DNA from: Megamerina dolium | Taxonomy: Eukaryota; Arthropoda; Insecta; Diptera; Megamerinidae | Assembly: GCA_963854835.1 (NCBI GenBank) | Contig: OY978526.1 | Location: forward strand, 20,180,334 to 20,244,333 | DNA: 64,000 nt | Reading direction: 5' to 3' | In this document: in pieces, positions 48,335-60,469 of the stretch | Layout of the letters: the number at the start of each line of letters is the position of its first letter | Position numbering within the stretch: position 1 is the first letter of the stretch | Notes under the pieces: generated by a model | Told to the model about the DNA's origin: nothing | Seen by the model: the letters and a program-made list of their open reading frames with translations, nothing else | Databases searched by the model: none | Translations under genes and position numbers: made by a program

Positions 48335-49300
48335 AAGAGCAAAGATGCTGTGAAATCTTTAAAGTGTCGAAAGATATACAATTAAGAATTTTTTATATTC
48401 CTTAACCCAATAGGAATGCCGGTTTAATGAAAATGTGAATTTTTAGCTAAATTTTTGCATTAGCATTAAATATTTATAGAGAACAAAAAAAAAAAAGTCC
48501 AAAACGTTTACCAGTTTCTAAAAAGTGCTTAAAATCATTATCTAAAAGACTGTTTTGCCTTAAAGTGTCAAATGTTAAGTTTTATTTTCCTTTTCTTAGT
48601 GACATCTGCGTTTCTAATATGAAAATTCTTTTTGAAAAACTCTTAAAATGGACAAAATAGCTTAAAACTATAATTTAAAAAGCTTTTTTTTCGCCTAAAA
48701 AGCCACAAGTAGCTTGCTTTTTATTTTTCCTAGCATTATTTATATTATAAATATTATGATTTTTTATTTGAAAATATTTTAATTATGGATTGCAGCTCGC
48801 CTACTCCTATCTCTACTCCTATTATTTATTAAAATTTTAAAAGTGGGCGTGGCACATAACCTATTATTATTTTATTTGGATAGAATAATAAGCTTTCTCA
48901 TATATATAATTTTTGACCCATTAATAAAAATTATAAAAAAAAATTACTTTAATTTATATGGGAGTGGGTGTGGCAATGCATTAATTGTGATAATTTTTTA
49001 CATCGAAGCTAATTTTATTCTAAAAATTCAATTTAACAAATTGAACTAATATATCATGTGTTACTATTTTTGGTCACAATTTTTATAAGAACTCTGACAC
49101 TGTACATATGACGTTGGCAACGACATCATTGAATATAGACAATATTTTGGTAAAATTTCTATGATCAACAATAACTAAAGTTATATTTAAATTGTTTATA
49201 TATATACACCATAATTTTGTATGGCTTACCAGTCTAACGGTAGAGTACATATGAGTACATATTGTCCATAATACTAGTCGTACACCATCATTATTATTGG
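48335..49300. other. AT-rich spacer, nothing assigned
   Basis: Poly-A run near 48487-48497. Contains GTGGGCGTGGCAC / GTGGGTGTGGCAA near 48842 and 48963, two similar motifs about 120 bp apart, otherwise no features. Confidence 0.55.
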
Positions 49301-49307
49301 CTAACTT

Positions 49308-49348
49308 CACCTTCACCACCACCACCGATGGTGGTGGTGTTGAAGGTG
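49308..49348. other. 19-bp hairpin with 3-nt loop
   Basis: CACCTTCACCACCACCACC (49308-49326), loop GAT, then GGTGGTGGTGTTGAAGGTG (49330-49348). The arms pair at 18 of 19 positions. It is strikingly GC-rich for the surroundings. It may derive from a (CAC)n microsatellite inversion or be a transcribed structure. There is no evidence of expression. Confidence 0.75.
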
Positions 49349-49349
49349 T

Positions 49350-50274
49350 AACAAATGCAACATCAGACAAATAGGCGTCATGAACCACATAAATATGCCA
49401 TTTTATGCAATTATATGCTTGATTTTTTATTTTTTATTTTCCACAAATGCGAAAATAAGTTGTATTGAAATGTTGGTGGTGTCGATACTGATGGTAGTGA
49501 TTGTTCTCCCCCTATATCTATACATATTGTTTTATATATACCTAGCTATATATAATTATGGTATTATGCATTATTAAAAAAAAAAAATAAAATAAAATAA
49601 AATAATATTAAAGAAAAATAACAACATTTTTGCAACCAATTTTGCATTGTAATTTTTGCGATAACTCTTGCGATAGCACTAATATGAGTGGGTGGATAAT
49701 ATTCATTTGTTGTTGTTGTTGTTGTGGTACATACACTTTGTGTGCAAATTATCGATGATAAAAATAAATTGTTATTATTTTTTTTTTAAATAATTTTTTT
49801 TTAATTTTATTTAATAACGATTGGAGAAAGTTTTGCCAAAAAAAAAAAAAAATATTTGAAAAAAAGAACTAAAATAAAGAAAGCCTAAAATAGTAGCGGA
49901 AATTTAACTTTCATGTTGAAAATACAATAATAAAAATTATGTCTCGTTAAAAACAGCGCCATTCCTTTCTAATCTTAACATCATCAAGCAACCAAGTCGC
50001 ATCAACTTGAAAACTTACAACTTCAACTTAAGAATTTTGCCGCTGATCATCTCATTTTAAGCAGAATGAGAGGGAGGGGTAAATAACAAATTAAAAACGT
50101 TGAAATTATGTCGCCGCGACCGCAATTGCTGCTTAGTCAGCTACTCAACATGTTAATAAATTATGTGTGCTCTTCAGCTCTTTAGTTATTGTATGATGAC
50201 AAAGCAACAACAACAACAACAACAACAATTATGAGTATGATAATAACTATGCACGTACATATTCGTAAATTGGT

Positions 50275-50312
<38 letters not shown>

Positions 50313-51890
50313 AAATTCTCCACTCCATAAAATAGTAAAAAAAAAAGAAGAAGAAAAATGCTTATGTTGAGTTTACACACCATAATTACATAGAACAACA
50401 TAAATTCTATTTTAATTATTATTCTCCATGCTGTTTGCTGTCTGCACACACAAGCACACAATGAAGTATGAATTCCAGAAGGGTTATAACCTCAATACAG
50501 ATGAATAGAGTATATCAACAGGTAGGAACACATTCGGTATTGGTGATTTTATGAAAGAGTGCGTCAAGTGTAACAAACAAATATTGCTTTATGCTGCAGC
50601 ATATAAACTTGAATCTACCAGTAGGTATGAGTACTACTTCATATATAATTATACCAACAATTATATGCAGCCATGTATGTGAATGAATAGAGCACTGCTG
50701 TTGATGATGATGATGATGATGATGATGGCAGTCTCTGTTGTTGTTGATTTAGTAATGGTTGCAGAATGTAGTTAATAGTAGTTCCCATATACTAAAAGAG
50801 GAAGTTCAAAATTTCTCTCTTTTGCCATTATGTTTGCTATTTTCAATCTGTCGGTTGCTACAATTATATGCAACTTTATGAGTACATTGAGTGCTATAAT
50901 TTAAAAAAAATATGCATATATAGTTTAGATTGTGCAAAAAAATTTAAATTAATCATAAAAAAAAATGAGAAAAATAAAAGAAAAATACATAAAATAAGAG
51001 AAATATTCTTTATGATATGGGTTAAAGAAATAACAAGCAAGCAAGCAACATAGAATAACATACATTTATGATTATTAATATTAATATGCTAAATAAAGCG
51101 GCTTGAAGCAAAACGTGACATGAATTGTTCAAGTTGTTAAATTTATATTAAATACCAAAAACAAAATTTATGTTATTCTAACTGCCTGTTAAAGTTAAGC
51201 TTCATGCTGTGCTGCTGACTACACAGGGACGACACACCTTAAATTTGTGGTATCACTTTTTCAATTTTGTTTGTTTTGTTCCATTCCGTTTTATTTGTGA
51301 AAATCATATTTCACACCAAATATGATGGTTTTTTTGTTTTTTTTTTTTGAAGAATTTTAACTACAGACAACATCTTCAGACTAAATTTACATTGGTCGGT
51401 ACATCACGTCACGTATGAGTACAATAAGTGTCCAAATGTGATGAGCACATGACAATTATACTTAGAGATTTTTTTTTGTTTTTGGACAAAATTCATTAAA
51501 AAATAAACAATCTGTATATAATTGAGAAAATTTTTCTTTAATGAAATTTTGATATGCAAACTTTTTTTTACAATTTCTTTTGTTCAGAAATTTGCTTGAA
51601 ATAAATTAAAAATTTTGATATTCCATATGCTCGTACGTGCAAAGAATTGTGGGCGACTCCATACATACATGTTACATGAAATAATATAATTTTATGAAAC
51701 AACAAATAACAAACTGTCGTCTTTTTTAAAGCATATGACACGAAACGAAATTTTTTCATGCAGTAATCTTGTGACAAATCATCTTTGACTATTGTATAAT
51801 ATGATTTAGTTATGAGTTTTTGTAAATATTTATCTTTTATTTTTGTTTTTTGTTTTGGCAGATAATCGCTAATCAGTTACTTTGCCTATA
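49350..51890. repeat. Microsatellite-rich spacer
   Basis: (AAAAT)n near 49576-49608, (TTG)n near 49709-49724, (CAA)n near 50203-50227, (TG)16 at 50277-50308, (GAT)n at 50703-50727 and poly-A/T runs. No gene is supported. Confidence 0.7.
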
Positions 51891-51899
51891 TAAATAAAT

Positions 51900-53340
51900 A
51901 TATTTTTGTGCGGTATGGTCTCCAAAGGGCAATGGTATAAAAATTTTGCAAATTTTGTATAGAAACTATACTTATTTTTCAATGCATCACATTGAAATTT
52001 TGTAAATCTTAGTTTTTCACTAAAATTATGCTATTTGCCAAATTTGAAGAAATTTCATTTATAAATAAATATAGTCGCCATACAAAATATTACAATTTTT
52101 GAACAAAAATCAAAAAGTTTTGTATACAACTTTATCTCATCATAATGAAACTTGGTGAATAATCCAAAATTGTACTCTTCATCAAATTTCGTTCAAAAAT
52201 ACACATAGTCTCTATACAAAATTTTTACTTTTCTGATGAAAAATCGACTATATTGTATGAAAGCTATCCTTATTTTTCAATGCATCACATTGAAATTCTG
52301 AGAATCTTATTTTTACACTAAAATTAAGCTATTTGCGAAATTTTAAGGTATTTTGTTTATAAATAAATATAGTCTCCATACAAAATGTTACATATTTGGA
52401 ACAAAAATCGATAAAATTTATATAAAAGTTAATCTCATCATAGTGAAACATAGTGAATAATCCAAAATTGCACTCTTCATCAAATTTTAAGTTATTTCAT
52501 TCATAAATACACATAGTCTCTATACAAAATTTTTACTTTTCTGAACCAAAAATCGACTACGTTGTATGGAAACTATCCTTATTTTTCAATGCATCACATT
52601 GAAATTCTGAGAATCTTATTTCTACACTAAAATTAAGCTATTTGCAAAATTTTAAGGTATTTTGTTTATAAATAAATATAGTCTCCATACAAAATGTTAC
52701 AATTTTTGAACAAAAATCGATAAAATTTATATATAAGTTAATGTCGTCGTAGTGAAACTTGGTGAATAATCAAAAATTATACTTTTGATCAAATTTCGTT
52801 CATAAATACATATAGTCTCCGTTCAAAATTTTTACTTTTCTGAACAAAAATTGACTACATTGTATGACAGCAACCATTGTCTTTCAATGCATCACATTGA
52901 AATTCAAAGAAACTTATTTTTTTACTAAAATTATGCAATTTGCCAAATTTGAAGAAATTTCGTTTATAAATAAATATAGTCTCCATACAAAATGTTACAT
53001 ATTTGGAACAAAAATCGATAAAATTTATATAATTTTTTAGGCATCACATTAATATTTTGCAAATATAAATTTTTCATCAAAACACTACTATTTACTAAAT
53101 TTAAAATAATTCCATTTATAAATAAACATAGTTTCTATACTAAGTACTTACATTTGTTAACCAAAAATCGATTTATTTGTATGACAGCTACAATTATTTT
53201 TGAATGGCACATAGTAAAACTTCTAAGTATGTATATTTTCAACGAGATAATACCATTTAACAACTTTGAAGTGATTTCGTTCATAAATAAACATATTCTT
53301 CATACAAAATTTATAGATTTATGAAAGAATTAACTACAAA
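51900..53340 (+). repeat. Tandem array, family 3, with a ~300-bp dimeric period
   Basis: Two alternating monomer types are visible. One reads TTTATAAATAAATATAGTC.CCATACAAAAT.TTAC (near 52070, 52358, 52663, 52963). The other reads TCATAAATACACATAGTCTCTATACAAAATTTTTAC (near 52190, 52500, 52800). Like monomers are 288-305 bp apart, so the array amplified as a dimer. Units also carry ATGCATCACATTGAAATTCTG...AATCTTA.TTTTACACTAAAATTA.GC. The last two units (53040-53330) are more diverged. Confidence 0.75.
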
Positions 53341-53344
53341 TAGT

Positions 53345-55440
53345 GATAGAAAGTGATAAAATTTGATGATAAAATAAGATTTCAAAATTTTTCAAATGAT
53401 AATAAATTAAAAAAGTAAATAAAAAAGAAAAAAAAAAATATTACTTCACGTTAAATTTTTTCATGCAAATACTCTTAGAAATATTAATTCATATATTGAA
53501 TATGCCAAAATATGCTATAACTTGTGCATTGTACAATTGTTTGCTTGATTTTTTTTTTCTGCAAATTTTAAAATACAATACGATTTATATATGTTAAATT
53601 GCAAAGTGGAAATTTTAACATTAGCTTCATGTATATGCTCATACATGCATATAATGCATATATACAATATGTTGCTCCGAAAACATGTATATAGATAACA
53701 ACGCAACATGGGAAAGCACTTGATACATTTTTTTGTTGCGCTACATATACAATTTATGTCATTTAAACATTTCCTATACACAATCATGTATCAAGTATCA
53801 CAAAATTATTAGTATATTTCTCATAGTAAAATATTCATAACTTGTTGGCCATTAGTCGAATGTTGAATGTTGTTAAATCAAAGGAAAATGTGCATTTAGT
53901 TAAAAATGAATTTATGAATCATTTAAAATGTAACAAAATAGTTGTAGACATATTCAATATCTACAATTATTTAAACGCATGCGTTATAGCGCTATGTTAG
54001 CTCTAAACAAATAATGCGTGATTCAAGAAAATCGAAATATTATGCAATTGAATTTTAAATATTATTAAATATGTGGCTCCATTATGTTTATTATGAAAAT
54101 ATTAATAAAAAAAAAAAACCAGATATCATTTCGTAAAAATTATTTTGTAAAAATAAAAAGAAATCATTTTGAATAATTTTCAAATAAATGACGTTAAAAT
54201 AATGAAATCATTTAATAATAAAGCCTCATATAAACGATGGTCGGCAATTTAAAAACTAAGAGTATATTTTTTTGTTTAAATGAAACGCAAAATTATGTAA
54301 AATTCGTTATTTACATATGGCTCTCTCTGTGTGTGTGTATGTGTGTGTGTATGTGTGTTAAAATATTATATAATTAAGAACAAAAGAATTAAGCAACAAA
54401 CCAGGAGGTAATTTAATAATCCATTCAAAGTAATATGAATGTATTTGTTATTGTATTGTATTGTATTAATGAGCTTAATAAATGATGCGTGCGTATACTA
54501 TTTATCTTCCAAAATATACGATAAATATATAGTTGTATATGTATAACGTAGGGTAAATTTACATATATACGAGCACGTATGTACAATATGTAAATAATAT
54601 CAAGCAATTTGGAAAAAGCAACAAGTTCATTGTTTCGATTGTTTGTATCAAAGCATGAAAAATTAAAAGCGATTATATGTATTTAATGAAAAATGAACTA
54701 TTAATGTTGAAAATTTTGTTTTGAAATTTGGTTGCTTTTTTTTTTGTTTTTATTTGTAAGTAAATTAATATAAAAAAAATAGATAATGGTCATTAGATTG
54801 AATTTTTCTTTACAATTACTAATCTTTGATTTTATTTATATTTTATTAAGTAAAAGCAGACGGATATAAATGCCATAATTGTGTGCATGTTGCCAGTAAC
54901 ACTGGAAGTCTAATCAGTTAAATTTGTATGTGTGTCGCCAATAAAACTGAAAGTCTGAACACACACACTTTTGCTTTACCTTGATAATTTGCTTGTCGTC
55001 GATATTCGATAATAATATATATTAATTAAAAAATCAATTAATTATTGTGTGTAGCTTAAAAAAAAATAGTACGAAAAATAAGAAAAATTATAAAAAAAAA
55101 AACAAACAAATAAAACTTGGCGAAAACAACCAAATTGGTAACAATATGGTAAAGGGAAAAAAAATGACAGCCAAAAAAATTGGTTTTTAAATTTTTGCCA
55201 AAAATGAGTAAAGTGAGAGGCGTTTGCTTATTTTGCTTAAATGACTGTTCGACAGCAGCAGCAACAGCAATAGCGACAAAGACTATAATTTGCATATTTT
55301 CATAAGTTCAGACTTGTGCTTCATTAAGCAAAACAAAAAAAAAAAACAACAAAAAAATTTGGGAGAGAAACCAAAACAACAAAAAAATAGTTACTACTAC
55401 AAAATTACTTATACAAAATTTAACCTAATACACACTAACA
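53345..55440. other. AT-rich spacer, nothing assigned
   Basis: Includes a (TGTG/TATG)n run near 54329-54358. ORFs here have low-complexity composition. Confidence 0.6.
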
Positions 55441-55446
55441 TACATA

Positions 55447-55899
55447 TCACTTTGATCAAAAAGTTCCCGGAATAATCACGGTGTGGCGTTCTCATCGTTC
55501 CAATTTGAGTTCTAACTCAGTGCTTCCTGCGATTTTTCCATTACTTCCACTCGGCTGCTGAAATACGTTCCCCGTAATGGGGTTTTTTAACTCGATTGAT
55601 CAGAAAGAAGTCACAGGTGAAGCCAAATCATGTGAATTCGTTGACTGTTGGATGGTATTTGTTGCATTTTTAGTCAAAAAATTACAAATAATGATGACAC
55701 TGTGCGATGGTGCATTATCATGGTGCAAATGCCACAACTTTTCTGCCCACAATTCTAGTATCTTTCCATCGTACTCATAAACCCACGTCTCGTCTCTAGT
55801 AATGATACTTTTGATGAATGTGAGATCGGATTCAGCCTCGCAAATCATGTTTTTTTGCGCCATACTGTGATTATTCCGAGAACTTTTTGATTAAGGTGG
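55447..55899 (-). mobile_element. mariner deletion derivative (453 bp) with intact termini
   Basis: TCACTTTGATCAAAAAGTTC (55447 on) and the reverse complement of the right end CCACCTTAATCAAAAAGTTC (ending 55899) are inverted repeats that continue through CGGAATAATCAC for about 34 bp with few mismatches. TA occurs at 55445-55446 and 55900-55901. The interior encodes only parts of the transposase. Confidence 0.85.
55600..55863 (-). pseudogene. Miniaturised mariner transposase ORF (87 codons)
   Basis: The uninterrupted frame starts at ATG 55863, directly beside the terminal repeat. It reads MAQKNMICEAESDLTFIKSI, then RDETWVYEYD (first catalytic D), jumps to LELWAEKLWHLHHDNAPSHS (second catalytic D), then FLTKNATNT and a degraded third block HDLASPVTSF. 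Compared with ~345-residue mariner transposases it lacks the N-terminal DNA-binding domain, the region between the first two Asp blocks and a good third Asp motif. It cannot be an active enzyme. Confidence 0.8.
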
Positions 55900-55904
55900 T
55901 ATAT

Positions 55905-56555
55905 ACATATTTACTTACATATAGTCAAGTATTGTGCGATGACTGTGAAAACGAAAATGACAAAATAAAACTTGAGCAAAATTTATTATTTGAAATTCTA
56001 AGAAAATACACATTAGACATTCATTTAAGCATAGATTTATTTAGCATCTTTAACACTCTGGTTTCTGTGTTTAACGTCTCTCTGTTTGTATGTGTGGTGT
56101 GTGTGTGTGTTTGTAAAGTAACACAGAGGGAATGACGACAGTTAAAACAGAGCAGGTTTCACATGATGTTGTTTGGATTGCCTTGATCAGTGTCATAAAA
56201 TTGGATTATTATCAAGGTGAGGCTCATGACAAAAGTGTGCCGTATGATGTTTGAAATTTTTGAAAGAGGAAGAATTTTTTTATACGAAAATGACACATAT
56301 ATGTAGACGCATATATGTTTGTTGTAGAGCAAATATGAATTTTTTTTTTCAACAGAGTTTATTATTATTTTAAATGACAATTATTATGACATTGATAAGA
56401 GAATGATTTTGAGTGCCATTGTAAGTTAATGGTATAATACACTTACATGTGCGTGAGTAGATATTTATAAAATTATATTATCATAATTTATTCGTATAGG
56501 AAATAATATAATCTAAATTGCATATTGAAAATGTTTTTTAATAATCAAAATCAAT
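55905..56555. other. AT-rich spacer, nothing assigned
   Basis: A (TG)n run near 56091-56111. No gene or element. Confidence 0.6.
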
Positions 56556-56571
56556 TTACAGACTCACATGT

Positions 56572-56940
56572 AAAAATAAAATAAATATGTGACACTTAAA
56601 GCCCCAAAGGGCTCATTGGCCGAGCTTCTCTTCCATTACTGTTGTGCGTCTTAAATTTGGACAGTATTAGAAGGGACCTACTTATTTTAGCCGGTTCCGA
56701 ACGGCAGAACACTTGTGACATCACTTTTTCTGAGCTTTGTCACAGAGTTCTTTTAAAAGCTTTTTCATGGCAAGTTGTTACTGTCGGAAGAATTGCCAAT
56801 TGCTTGCCAACAGGTGGGTACCATTCGAAAGAAAAATCTTATCGATATTAAATTTGTTATGCATTAGCCGGGGATTGAACCACGACCTACAGATCAGAAG
56901 GCGAACACACTAACCACTGAGCTACGGCACCCACAGACCC
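56572..56940 (-). mobile_element. tRNA-derived SINE (copy D), most complete, with 14-bp target-site duplication
   Basis: It is flanked by identical ACAGACTCACATGT at 56558-56571 and 56941-56954. On the minus strand the head GGGTGCCGTAGCTCAGTGGT has an A box (complement of 56914-56924) and a B box GGTTCAATCCC (complement of 56871-56881). The body runs through AAATTTAATATCGA, CATGAAAAAGC, GTGATGTCACAAGTGTTCTG, AACCGGCTAAAATAAGTAGG and AGCCCTTTGGGGCTTTAAGTG, then an A/T-rich tail. The anticodon region (GGCCT..AGGTC stem, enlarged loop) is too altered to name the tRNA. An exact target duplication suggests a fairly recent insertion. Confidence 0.92.
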
Positions 56941-56955
56941 ACAGACTCACATGTG

Positions 56956-58482
56956 CTCAACATTATACTTATGGATATTATAATATTGCCATTCTTATCT
57001 TTGGTATATTTTAGCAATTAAATAATAAATTATTGTATTATCATAAAATAAAAAAAAATGAATATAATTTTAATGCATTTACCTTTTTTATAATATTACT
57101 ATTGTGGTGGGTATTTCTTTTCCGTTCAGTCGTCGTAAAATATTAATCCAATGTAATGATGAATAAAATAATAAAAATTCCAACAGAGACTTGACTTGAG
57201 AAAATGTGTATTGTGTGAGAAATGTGAAGACAACGTAATATGCGAAATGATGTAAAAAATTTGCTACACAATATTATTACTGCTTTTTCGCTGTAGCTAC
57301 ATATATCGATGTGTGTGTAATCAATTTATATCCAAGTAATTCACACGCATCACACAATGAAAAAATTGCTTAAAAAGTGTGCAGAGAGAATGGATGCAAT
57401 GAAAAATAATCAAATTACAAATTGCACAGGGCCATCCATATGTGAATCCATGAATGGCATGAATATAGAGAGACACAATTTATTTAGTACTCAGTCCGCA
57501 TGAATTGTGTTGAGAGGTGATGTGTAGTGGTGATGAGATGTGATTGCTGCTACAGCATTGTGATTGCTGTGCTTAATTTCGTTCTATATATATATATCTT
57601 TTTTATTGTTATTTCGTTAATGTTGCATCCATTTATATATGGATTGTATATGTATTTTAATTTTAGCAACAAAAATTCCTTCTTGTAATCACATTACATG
57701 AAAACGAAGTCATCAGATTGACCGTCAGTCCACAACTATGGTGGCAAAAGTCGTAAAGCTTCAAGCTTATTATTATTATGATTTTTTTTCTCAATCGATA
57801 TTCTTCACGAAATATTGGTCACAAAATGCATACAAATTGCCATTGATGTGCTTATAATATATATACACAAGATTATTGCATTTATCACCGCTTCAATGAA
57901 TATAGGCTGAATGATGAAACTGTAAAGAGAAGAAGAATGGAAAAAGAGTTGATTAGATTATATTTTGATAAAATTGAAGCATTATTTTTTTTTTTTTAGG
58001 CTTCTAACCCACACTCATTATTGTATCATCATTGTATCACAAACAACACAAATCGATAGTGATAGTTTATTAAGATTAGTATGAGGAGCTTCAAAAAAAA
58101 AAAATAAAAAAAAAATTTGTCGCGATGATGTGTGATTAAGAAATGATGGAAAAATAGAGCTTAAGCTTATTTTTTCCTTTCCCCCCATTTTTTGTGTGGT
58201 CGTATGGTCTAGTTATTATGTTGAATGAATTATCATATAATCTGTTTTATATATAATATTTATTCAATCAACTTGTTAATATTTCATATACGATGAATAT
58301 AAAAGAAAATTTCTTCATTCTATTGGTCTCAAATTTCAAAATGTAATATTATATATGAATATGTATTAGTATTGTAACATACGAGTATATATTTATTAAA
58401 GAACAATGATGCTGCTGCTGATTTTGTATGCCACATTATAGCTGTTTTTTTTTCTTCTCATTGGTATATTTAAAATTAATTT
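56956..58482. other. AT-rich spacer, nothing assigned
   Basis: (TA)n near 57583-57596, poly-A/T runs near 57986-57998 and 58094-58115. No gene is supported. Confidence 0.6.
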
Positions 58483-58483
58483 C

Positions 58484-58517
58484 AACGTAATTGGTAGCTT
58501 CTGCTACCAATTACGTT
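58484..58517. other. Perfect 15-bp hairpin at the edge of a family-2 array
   Basis: AACGTAATTGGTAGC (58484-58498), loop TTCT, GCTACCAATTACGTT (58503-58517). The arms are exactly complementary. It lies immediately before the minus-oriented array-2 element, at the end opposite the TATACTACACTC terminus. Helitron-class elements carry a 3' hairpin near their end, so this could be the element's terminus. Confidence 0.8.
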
Positions 58518-60460
58518 ACTGATAGACAGGTAGAAAGAGCTGTGATCGAGTTTTGTTTTATATTTTTAGCGTTAAGTCTAAAAACATTCTTTCGAAAATG
58601 CAATTTTCTATGGAAAGTAGGCGTGGTTTTCATACGATTGCGCCCATTCTCAGAGAATTTACTTGTTTTTAGGTAAAAATGGGCATTTGTGTTGAATTTC
58701 AGGTAAATTTCTTGATAATTACCTGCATAAAGCCTAAAAACGGATGTTCGAAAATATACTTTTATATGAGAAGTAGATGTAATTTTCGTTTGATTAGGCC
58801 CATTTTTCAACAAATTCATTTATTGATAAAATTAATGCTATGTGCCAAATTTTAGTTTCATATCTTGACATTTATATGTTCAAAATACGAAAACATACAT
58901 TCGAAAATAAACATTTGTATTGGAAGTGGGCGTGCTTTTTACCTGATTACATTCATTTTTATGGACATCAATTTACTTGTAAAATCAATGTTATGTACTA
59001 AGTATTAGTTCCATAGCTTAAAATATCAGCGAGTTAGGATAGAAATATACATTCGAAAACCAATATTTGTATGGGAGGTGTACTTGGATTTAAGCCAATT
59101 AGAAAAATTATCAATCTTACACATTTCTTTGTTAAAATTAATCATATACGCGGAATTTCAATGTGATAGCCTAATATATTCATGCGAAAAGTTTGAAAAA
59201 ATTATGTTCGAAAACAGATTTTTATATAGGAGGTGCATATAATTTTCATCCTATTATGCTCATTTTCAACATAATTACTTCTTGGGTAAAAATAATGTAA
59301 TATAATGAGTTTCAATATTTTATTTTGATATTGTCGTGAGAAAAGTATAGAAAACTACATTCGAAAAACTATATTGGTATGGAAGGTGGATTTTGGTTTC
59401 AACCGATTTCGTATATTTTCAAATTGATGAATTTTCTTATTAAAACCAATCATAAGTTATGAATTTTAATGCGATACACTAATATATTATAGCGAAATGT
59501 ATATAAACATACTTTCGAAAATAGATTTTTATATATGAGTTGGGCGTAATTGTCATCCGATTGTGTTCATTTTTAAAACTATTATTTCTTATGCAAAAAT
59601 AATCCCATACGCACAGTTTCAATGCATAAATCTGATATGTTCGTGTGGAAAGCACATAAAAACACAATCCAATGCTTACTTTTATATGACGTGGTTTTCA
59701 TTCGATTACACTTATTCTTAAACACGTTAATTTTTTTTGCAAAAATAATCCTCTATGCCAAATTTCATTGTGATCACGTGATATATTCATTCGAAAAGTA
59801 TGCAAAAACCCATTTCAACGCATACTTTTGTATGGGAGGTATGTACGATTTTCATTCGATAACGTCCATTCTTAAACATACTCAAATAATGACTAAAAAA
59901 AATTATATATGCTGAGTTTCGTTGCAGTAACTTGATCGATTCGTGAGAAAAGTATACAGAAATCCATTCGAAAGCATACTTTAGTATGGAAGATGGACAA
60001 TGTTTTCATCTGATTACATCTATTCTTTAATTTATTCGATTCATGTGCAAATTAAGTGCTTCACATCGAGTTTCGATTTAATAGTATTTAAAACCAATGC
60101 AAAAAGTTTGAAAAAAAGTACATAGGAAAGCATACTTTTGTATGGGATTTGGTTATAATTTGCATCGAATTATAATAATTCTTAAAATAATGTATTTTGT
60201 TGATAAAAATAATGTTATGTACCAAGTTTCAGTTTGATAGATTTATATTTATGCGTACAAAATCTAAAATAATCATTGGAAATCATATTTTTGTATGGGA
60301 GGTAAGTGAGATTTTCAACCAATTAGACTCATTCACAAACTCATTTATGGTTTTCATAAAATAATCGACCTAAATGATGATTCCCCCTAATAATTTTGTT
60401 TTGCCAGTCAATCTGTCCTCATGGATGGTACAAATGGAAGCCTCTTTGAGTGTAGTATAA
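58518..60460 (-). mobile_element. Array-2-bearing element, reverse orientation
   Basis: About twelve units of about 154 bp are marked by TTTTGTATGGGAGGT (near 58604, 58758, 58912, 59066, 59222, 59373, 59527, 59680, 59824, 59978, 60136, 60290). The right border is GAGTGTAGTATA (60448-60459) with CCTCTTT before it. Reverse-complemented, it reads TATACTACACTCAAAGAGGC, matching the left terminus of the element at 5603 (TATACCCTACACTCAAAGAG). The left border is the hairpin at 58484-58517. Confidence 0.65.
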
Positions 60461-60469
60461 AAAAAAACG

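Noticed and set aside
50108..50185. Short plus-strand ORF starting MSPRPQLLLSQLL in a locally GC-richer patch
   Set aside because: 26 codons, no splice signals or similarity; too weak to call.
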